From NCBI GenBank assembly GCA_035634255.1, contig DASQDI010000003.1, forward strand, positions 1-19,350: a stretch of 19,350 nt of DNA, read 5' to 3'. The position numbers and the translations under genes are program-made. The stretch comes from DATLMR01 sp035634255 (GTDB lineage Bacteria > Acidobacteriota > Blastocatellia > UBA7656). Positions within the stretch are counted from its first letter, which is position 1. The number at the start of each line of letters is the position of its first letter. Shown piece by piece: positions 14,801-19,350 of the stretch. A model generated the notes under the pieces. The model searched no databases. It was not told where the DNA came from and saw only the letters and a program-made list of their open reading frames with translations.

Positions 14801-16479
14801 ACCTGTTAGGCGTCGAGGTCGCGAGCGTCCACGACAACTTCTTCGACCTCGGGGGGCATTCGCTGCTCGCCACTCAGGTCATCTCGCGGGTCCGCGAGTC
14901 GTTCAAGCTGGAATTGCCCATGCGGGTCCTCTTCGAATCGCCGACCGTGGCCGCTTTCTCCGCTCAGGTCGACGCGGCGATGAAGAGGAGCTTCGGCCTG
15001 CAATCGCACCCGGTCGAACCCGCCCCCCGCGACGGGGAGCTCAGGCTCTCGTTCGCGCAGCAACGGCTCTGGCTCCTGCACCAGATGGCCCCGCTGAGCC
15101 CGGCTTATAACATAACGGCCGCGGTGCTCTTGACCGGAAGGCTGAAGGTGGCGGCGCTCGAACAGGCGTTGAACGAAATCCTGAGGCGGCATGAAGTTTT
15201 AAGAACGACCTTCGCGACGGTCGAGGGCCATCCGGTCCAGGTGATCAACCCGTTCGAGCCTCTCGCGCTCCACGTCACGGACCTCTCGGGCCGGGATGAA
15301 TCCGAGCGCCGCGAGGAGGCCCACGGGCTCGCCGCGGAGGAAGCGGCCCTGCCCTTCGACCTTTCGCGAGATTTGCCCATCAGGGTCAGGCTGGTCAGGC
15401 TGAAAGAAGATGTCCACATGATAATCGCGACGATCCACCACATCGCGAGCGACGGCTGGTCGATGAGCATCTTCACTCGCGAAGTCGCGACGCTGTATGA
15501 AGCTTTCGCGCGGGGCTCCGCCTCCCCGCTCGAAGACCTGCCCATACAGTACGCGGATTTCGCGCAGTGGCAGAGGCGGCGGCTGGACGCGGAGGCTATG
15601 AGCGACCTGCTGTCGTACTGGCGGGGGCAACTTGCCGACGCGCCCTTACAGATGGAGCTGCCCACGAGCAAGCGCCGCCCCGCCGTTCAGACGTACAGGG
15701 GCGCGCACGTTAACCACGTCTTCCCGGCCCCGCTCGCAGAACAGCTCAGGATGTTGAGCAGGCGGCAGGGCTCCACGCTCTTCATGACTCTGCTGGCCGC
15801 GTTCGATGTCCTGCTCCACCACTACACGGGAAAGACCGACATAATAGTCGGGACGGACGTGGCGAACCGCAACCGGGCCGAGACCGAGGCGCTGATCGGG
15901 TTCTTCATCAACCAGCTCGTGCTGCGGGCGGACCTCGCGGGCGACCCGACTTTTGAGGAGGTACTGGCCCGCGTGAGAGAGGCGGCCCTCGGGGCGTACG
16001 CGCATCAGGATCTGCCCTTTGAAAAACTGGTTGAGTCGCTGAGGCCGGAGCGCGACCTGAGCAGGACCCCTCTCTTCCAGATCAAGCTCGTTTTGCAGAA
16101 TGCCCCGGTCACCGAAGTAGTGCTGGACGACTTATCCCTTGAGTCCGTGATGGTGGAAAACCAGACCGCGAAATTCGACCTCCTGCTCAATCTAGTGGAC
16201 GCAGGGGCCGACCTCGTCTGCTCGCTCGAATACAACACGGACATCTACACGGCCGAGGACGTGGCGGGATTGCTGGAACGCTTCGGCCGCGTGCTTCGCG
16301 GGGTCACGGCCGACCCGACTCAAAGGCTGAGCGCCCTGTCGGGCATGCTGGCGCAGGCCGACCGGGAGCAGCAGGCCCCTAACAAAGAAGAGTACCAGGA
16401 CGCGCTCCTTCAAAAGCTCAGGAGGGTGAAGAGAAGGGGCGTGCCACAGGCGCAGGGCGGCGCGGAGGGCGGGCTATGA
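11854..16479 (+). CDS. NRPS, degenerate C*-A(Gln-like)-PCP-C
   Basis: This 1541-aa synthetase starts at ATG 11854, with GGAGG 6 nt upstream. It opens with a degenerate condensation-like domain (5-440) in which HHxxxDG is replaced by PALCIDS (141-147). The A domain spans 455-955 with A3 YTSGSTGRPKG (608-618) and A10 NGKLDRQAL. Its pocket reads DAWQFGVVNK; the first six positions match the known Gln code DAWQFGLIDK. The PCP has S1003. A full C domain (1052-1500) keeps HHIASDG (1195-1201) and looks LCL-type. The protein ends in a charged tail (1501-1541) resembling that of the NRPS at 2796. Because its own first C domain lacks catalytic histidines, the Gln-like residue is probably joined by C3 of the previous protein. 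Its last C domain likewise probably serves the A-PCP of the NRPS at 17561. The stop codon overlaps the next gene by 4 bp (ATGA). Confidence 0.95.
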   Translation: MQEVIEGFRLSPQQKHLWLLQQADMDRPYRARCAISIEGPLDKSGLRSTLESVVDRHESLRTAFPSLALVKIPLQAVTRCQICWGDDLNLRDLSREQQEAEVLRLYEESAGAPTNLQQGQLVSARLIELSASHHLLLLSMPALCIDSAGLGNLVRDLARFYPGGASEEDPDSLPLQYALASEWFNELLESEQARAGIEFWRGKDVSPAFTLKLPFERQRTAGGGFAPRTVSRKISRELALSLESLAARSGASTGALLLACWQVLLSRLTGQREVAVGVDFDGRTDQELSEAVGLLARCLPVSSVIDPASRVKNVAEQVERAMGEISEWQECFVWGGDGEEASETPFFPFCFGFEQRLSPQSSGGLRFSIQKQTVYYDRFRLKLHFVSGGEDVAEFHYDSSALDEEEVVRVANRFGALLESVARNPSATAGGLAILDDAERRQLLFEFNDSKPGPSTRALLHQLFEARAEAKPSNISVIFEGEGLTYGELNARANRLARHLIKSGAGRETIVAVCLERSLDLVTVLLAILKSGAAYLPMDPSYPRERLEYMLSDSGAPLAITQSHLSGMFTGKPIRTICLDDLPEAVSGEPGDNPLVEMSDENMAYLIYTSGSTGRPKGVMVPHRGISNLMGWMETVFPLTEQDRLLQKTPLSFDASAWELFAPLAAGAQLVLAQPGGHQDIGYLVRTIRGEKITVLQVVPSLLKVLLDEPGFKECESLRQIFCGGEALPAQVRNDVLTQTHFGLINVYGPTEASVNSTFHHFEPRDGESPVVIGRPVTNAAAYILDDSLAPVPVGVPGELYIGGPGLARGYLGRPDLTAERFIPDLFGGEPGARLYRTGDLARHLPDGNIDFLGRLDHQVKLRGFRIELEEIECVLGQAPGVREAVVIPREDKPGDTYLAAYVVPGREQSPSVGELRAFLKERLPDYMVPSAFVTMERLPLLSNGKLDRQALPAPEKVQAQNNEQAAPPASAIEEMMASIWGDLLGVEVASVHDNFFDLGGHSLLATQVISRVRESFKLELPMRVLFESPTVAAFSAQVDAAMKRSFGLQSHPVEPAPRDGELRLSFAQQRLWLLHQMAPLSPAYNITAAVLLTGRLKVAALEQALNEILRRHEVLRTTFATVEGHPVQVINPFEPLALHVTDLSGRDESERREEAHGLAAEEAALPFDLSRDLPIRVRLVRLKEDVHMIIATIHHIASDGWSMSIFTREVATLYEAFARGSASPLEDLPIQYADFAQWQRRRLDAEAMSDLLSYWRGQLADAPLQMELPTSKRRPAVQTYRGAHVNHVFPAPLAEQLRMLSRRQGSTLFMTLLAAFDVLLHHYTGKTDIIVGTDVANRNRAETEALIGFFINQLVLRADLAGDPTFEEVLARVREAALGAYAHQDLPFEKLVESLRPERDLSRTPLFQIKLVLQNAPVTEVVLDDLSLESVMVENQTAKFDLLLNLVDAGADLVCSLEYNTDIYTAEDVAGLLERFGRVLRGVTADPTQRLSALSGMLAQADREQQAPNKEEYQDALLQKLRRVKRRGVPQAQGGAEGGL
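11866..13173 (+). other. Degenerate condensation-like domain C*, copy 1
   Basis: This is residues 5-440 of the NRPS at 11854. It begins LSPQQKHLWLLQ, has RHESLRTAFP (56-65), then PALCIDS (141-147) where active C domains have HHxxxDG, so both histidines are gone and Asp is kept. The usual LIGFFVNTLVLR region is replaced by AVGLLARCLP (291-300), and the usual PLFQ segment by PFFPFCFGFE (345-354). The fold seems intact and there are no stops, so it is a maintained non-catalytic domain rather than decay. It probably binds the oxygenase or the carrier protein. Confidence 0.85.
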
Positions 16480-17561
16480 AGCAGACGCCGCCACTCGGCG
16501 ACCCGAACATCGCCCGGAAGATCGAAGGGCCGGCTACATTCCGGCGGAGGGCCGTGAGCCTCTCGCAGGCCGGGCTTGTCGAGACAAGCCTTTTGCGGCC
16601 CGACCAGACGCTTCCGCTGCTGGTGCGCCCGGCGCTAGAAGGCCTGATCCTGTCGGACTGGGCTGCCGCCAACAGGCCGTTTATAGAGTCAAACCTCGCG
16701 AGACACGGCGGCCTGCTCTTTCGCGGATTCGGCATCAAAAGGGCCGAAGAGTTTCAAAGATTTATCGCGAGCGTTTCGTCCGGCCCTCTGGAATACCGGG
16801 AGCGCTCGTCCCCGCGCAGCCGGGTGGTCGATAACATTTACACTTCGACGGACTACCCCGCCGACGGGACGATCTTTCTGCACAACGAAAACTCCTACCA
16901 GCATACGTGGCCGATGAAGATTTTCTTCTTCTGCGCGACCGCCCCCCGGACGGGAGGAGAGACGCTGATAGCCGACTCGCGAAGGGTCTTCGACCGCATC
17001 GACCCGGAAATAAGAGGTCGCTTCATCGAGAAGAAAGTCATGTATGTCAGGAATTTCGGCGATGGGCTGGGGCTCTCATGGCAGACGGTGTTCCAAAGCG
17101 ACGACCGGGCAGCCGTGGAGCGGTACTGCCGCGAGGCCGGGATCGAAGTTGAATGGAGGGACGGGGGGAGATTGAGGACCCGCCAGGTGCGTCAGGCCGG
17201 CGTCAGGCACCCGGCCACGGGTGAATGGGTCTGGTTCAATCACGCCGCCTTTTTTCACGTGACGACCCTTGAGCCGCTCGTGCGAGACATAGTTTTGAAG
17301 GAAGTGCCGGAAGAGAATTACCCGAGCAACACGTTCTACGGAGACGGCTCTCCGATAGAGGCTTCGACTCTTGACCATTTGCGGGAAGCCTACGCCGCGG
17401 AGACGGTTCGGTTCGACTGGCAGGAGGGGGACGTTCTGCTGCTCGATAACATGCTGGTGGCGCACGGGCGAGCGCCCTACACCGGGCCGCGAAAAATATT
17501 GGTCGGGATGGCCGAGCCTTTCAGCTTGAGCGAGTCGGTGCGAGCCTCGGAGGTTGAATGA
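16476..17561 (+). CDS. TauD/SyrP-like Fe(II)/2-oxoglutarate-dependent oxygenase, copy 2
   Basis: This 361-aa paralogue of the oxygenase at 10727 has its iron ligands at the same residue numbers: H136-x-E138 in LHNENSY and H330 in DNMLVAHGR, with R339 for 2-oxoglutarate. Shared runs include IYTST, WPMKI, RNFG, TRQVR, YGDGSPIE and LLLDNMLVAHGR. ATG 16476 overlaps the NRPS stop as ATGA and has GGAGG at 16464-16468, 7 nt upstream. The 3' end overlaps the next NRPS by at least 1 bp. Its placement directly before a second NRPS that opens with a degenerate C* domain repeats the earlier arrangement, so I infer that it hydroxylates the residue loaded by that next module. The region around residue 100-115, between the N-terminal part and the iron site, differs most between the two copies and may set partner or substrate choice. 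Confidence 0.92.
   Translation: MKQTPPLGDPNIARKIEGPATFRRRAVSLSQAGLVETSLLRPDQTLPLLVRPALEGLILSDWAAANRPFIESNLARHGGLLFRGFGIKRAEEFQRFIASVSSGPLEYRERSSPRSRVVDNIYTSTDYPADGTIFLHNENSYQHTWPMKIFFFCATAPRTGGETLIADSRRVFDRIDPEIRGRFIEKKVMYVRNFGDGLGLSWQTVFQSDDRAAVERYCREAGIEVEWRDGGRLRTRQVRQAGVRHPATGEWVWFNHAAFFHVTTLEPLVRDIVLKEVPEENYPSNTFYGDGSPIEASTLDHLREAYAAETVRFDWQEGDVLLLDNMLVAHGRAPYTGPRKILVGMAEPFSLSESVRASEVE
17549..17553 (+). promoter_or_regulatory. Ribosome binding site for the last NRPS
   Basis: GGAGG lies 7 nt before ATG 17561 and 4 nt before ATG 17558, two adjacent in-frame starts. Spacing slightly favours 17561. Either start overlaps the oxygenase stop codon. Confidence 0.6.
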
Positions 17562-19350
17562 TGCAAAATGAGATCGCTGTAGGGTACCGTCTGTCGCCCC
17601 AGCAGAAGCGAATCTGGAAGCTGCTTGAGGCCGACCCCCGCGCCCCTTACCGCTCACTCGTCGCGCTCTCGATTGAAGGCATGTTAAACGAGACGCGTTT
17701 GACGGATGCCTTGCGGGAAGTCGTGAACAGACATGAGATCCTGCGCACGAGCTACCCCGTCCATCACGGGCTGAGCCTCCCGCTTCAAACAATCTCTGAA
17801 GCCGGCCTCCTATACACGGAAGCCGATCTGTCAGACCTGCCGGAGCCGCACCAGCAGAGCAGACTGGAACGGCTGTTTGAAGAAGAGAAGCGCAGGCCGC
17901 TCGATTTCAAAGGCGGTGAGAACCTGCGGGCCACTCTCGTCAGGCTATCGCCCACCTCGAATGTTCTGTTGATAAATGTGCCCGCGATAACTTCAGACGG
18001 GGCCGGGCTCGATAATCTCGTCGGGGAAGTCATAAGCCTATATCAGGACCCGCAGGCCGGCGCGTCGCTTCAGGAGCCTTTGCAGTACGCCGATTATTCC
18101 GAATGGCAGAACCAATTGCTCGAAGCCGAAGAGACGCGGGCCGGGAGAGACTACTGGCGCAGGGCCGACTTCAGGAATCCCGCGGCCCTGAAACTGCCCT
18201 TCGAAAATCGCCTCGCTTCGGAGTCGGGCTTCGCGCCCGGAGTCCTTTCTAAAACGATTGAGCCTGAGACTCTGGACGGCATAGAAGCTCTTGCCGCCCG
18301 CGCCGAAGCTTCCGTCGCGAGCGTGTTGCTCGCGGGGTGGCACGCGCTTCTCTGGCGGACCACGGACGACGATGGCATCATCGTCGGCGCTTGCTACGAA
18401 GGGAGAAGGTTTGAAGGGCTCGGCGACGCGGTCGGGTTGTTCGAGAAGTACCTGCCGATAAGATGCCGCCTCGACGACCGGCAAGAATTCCTTGACGTGG
18501 TGAAGAGCGTTGAGGAGTCTGCCCGCGCCGCGGAACTCTGGCAGGAGAGCTTCGCGTGGGAACATCTGGGCGACTTTCAGGAAGCAGGCGATGAGAAACC
18601 CTTCTTCCCATTCCTGTTTGATTTCAGAGAAGGGCGGCTTGAGCGAAGCTCCGGGGAATTGGATTTCTCGATCTACAGACGGTATTCGTGTACGGACCGG
18701 AGCAGCATAAGGCTCTCGTGCAGGCGCGATCAGGGTAAATTGACTCTAGATTTTCATTACGACTCCGCTCTCGTCCGAGACGAGAGCGTGCGAAGATTGG
18801 CGGGAAGATTCGAGACCTTGATGCAGAGCGCCGTCAGTAACCCTCTCTCGAAAGTGACCCGGCTGAACCTGCTGAATCTCGCCGAAGACCGGGAGATGGC
18901 CGAATGGAACAGAACGGAGAGGGACTATCCGCGCGGGGCCTGCGCCCACGAACTGTTCGAGCAACAGGCGCGGCAAACTCCCGACGCCGTCGCGTTGGAG
19001 TTTGCAGGCGAGACGCTCACGTATCGCGAATTGGATGAGCGCGCGAATCGGCTTGCGAACCACCTCGTGAGCCTCGGAGTCGGCCCGGAAGTAATCGTCG
19101 GGGTCTGCCTTGAGAGGTCGTTTGATCTGATCGTCGCACTGTTCGGAATACTGAAAGCCGGGGGAGCGTACCTGCCTTTAGATTCGGCGTACCCGAATCA
19201 AAGGCTTGAATACATGGCGAAGGACGCGGGCATCAGGGTGCTGTTGACTCAGTCCAGCTTGCTCGACAACTTCTCACACCTCGTCTCTCACGTCGTCTGC
19301 CTGGACTCCTCACGCCAGCAGGTCGACTCACTCAGCCCGCTCAGGCCTGA
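17561..19350 (+). CDS. NRPS, degenerate C*-A(partial), cut by window edge
   Basis: This reading frame stays open from ATG 17561 to the end of the window (596 complete codons), so it is a partial gene. I found it by direct translation. It begins like the NRPS at 11854: LSPQQKRIWKLL (11-22), RHEILRTSYP (58-67), then a degenerate condensation motif PAITSDG (141-147) with both catalytic histidines missing. The domain continues to about residue 445 and includes PFFPFLFDF (347-355). An A domain starts about residue 455, with CAHELFEQQARQTP, LTYRELDERANRLA (A1 region) and LKAGGAYLPLD (A2 region), and stops before the A3 core, so the pocket code is not visible. By analogy with the sister protein, a PCP and a further C or termination domain should follow outside the window. 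It overlaps the upstream oxygenase by 1-4 bp. Confidence 0.93.
   Translation, partial: MQNEIAVGYRLSPQQKRIWKLLEADPRAPYRSLVALSIEGMLNETRLTDALREVVNRHEILRTSYPVHHGLSLPLQTISEAGLLYTEADLSDLPEPHQQSRLERLFEEEKRRPLDFKGGENLRATLVRLSPTSNVLLINVPAITSDGAGLDNLVGEVISLYQDPQAGASLQEPLQYADYSEWQNQLLEAEETRAGRDYWRRADFRNPAALKLPFENRLASESGFAPGVLSKTIEPETLDGIEALAARAEASVASVLLAGWHALLWRTTDDDGIIVGACYEGRRFEGLGDAVGLFEKYLPIRCRLDDRQEFLDVVKSVEESARAAELWQESFAWEHLGDFQEAGDEKPFFPFLFDFREGRLERSSGELDFSIYRRYSCTDRSSIRLSCRRDQGKLTLDFHYDSALVRDESVRRLAGRFETLMQSAVSNPLSKVTRLNLLNLAEDREMAEWNRTERDYPRGACAHELFEQQARQTPDAVALEFAGETLTYRELDERANRLANHLVSLGVGPEVIVGVCLERSFDLIVALFGILKAGGAYLPLDSAYPNQRLEYMAKDAGIRVLLTQSSLLDNFSHLVSHVVCLDSSRQQVDSLSPLRP
17576..18895 (+). 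other. Degenerate condensation-like domain C*, copy 2
   Basis: This is residues 6-445 of the NRPS at 17561. PAITSDG stands at 141-147, exactly the numbering of PALCIDS in copy 1. Other shared landmarks are AGLxNLV after the motif, LQYAxxSEW (174-182), LKLPFE (210-215), GFAP (223-226), AVGL (290-293), WQExF (327-331) and PFFPF (347-351). The two copies have diverged a lot overall but keep these positions, which indicates selection for a shared function. Confidence 0.85.

Noticed and set aside
1..19350. CRISPR arrays, tRNA or rRNA genes, insertion sequences and attachment sites
   Set aside because: No regularly spaced short repeats, no transposase frames and no RNA gene signatures were seen; the window is essentially all NRPS-related coding sequence.

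Overview
This window is the interior of a non-ribosomal peptide synthetase (NRPS) biosynthetic cluster on the plus strand. It is GC-rich and almost entirely coding, and both ends cut through NRPS genes. The codon style (high GC, but frequent AGG arginine and ATA isoleucine codons, and one TTG start) suggests a GC-rich soil-type bacterium. Acidobacteriota is my best guess, but nothing in the window proves the taxon.

Layout from left to right: (1) 1-585, the end of an NRPS (last part of an adenylation domain, a carrier domain and an acidic tail). (2) 722-1735 and 1717-2763, an SbnA/SbnB pair expected to make L-2,3-diaminopropionate (Dap). (3) 2796-10730, a large NRPS with order C-A-PCP-C-A-PCP-C; its A-domain codes read Asn-like (DLTKIGEVGK) and Val-like (DAFWLGGTFK), and it ends in a C domain plus a charged tail. 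(4) 10727-11803, a TauD/SyrP-type Fe(II)/2-oxoglutarate oxygenase. (5) 11854-16479, an NRPS with order C*-A-PCP-C, where C* is a degenerate condensation domain; its A code is Gln-like (DAWQFGVVNK). (6) 16476-17561, a second TauD/SyrP-type oxygenase. (7) 17561-19350, an NRPS beginning with a second degenerate C* domain followed by an A domain that the window edge cuts.

The genes are tightly packed: a 136-bp gap after the first gene, then overlaps of 19, 4, 4 and 1 bp and gaps of 32 and 50 bp. They are most likely one transcript with translational coupling. No thioesterase, epimerase, methyltransferase, transporter, regulator or MbtH gene is visible, so the cluster extends beyond both edges.

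The most interesting structure is a repeated unit: an active C domain at the C-terminus of one synthetase with a charged tail, then a free-standing oxygenase gene, then a next synthetase that opens with a C-like domain. In both copies of that opening domain the catalytic HHxxxDG is replaced by PAxxxD at identical residue positions (141-147). I infer that these inactive C* domains are oxygenase-recruiting platforms, comparable to the 'interface' domains of beta-hydroxyaspartate siderophore synthetases and the X domain of glycopeptide synthetases. They would allow hydroxylation of the residue carried by the neighbouring PCP. A second notable structure is a 214-bp near-identical repeat at the C/A junctions of the two modules in the large NRPS, which points to recent recombination or gene conversion.
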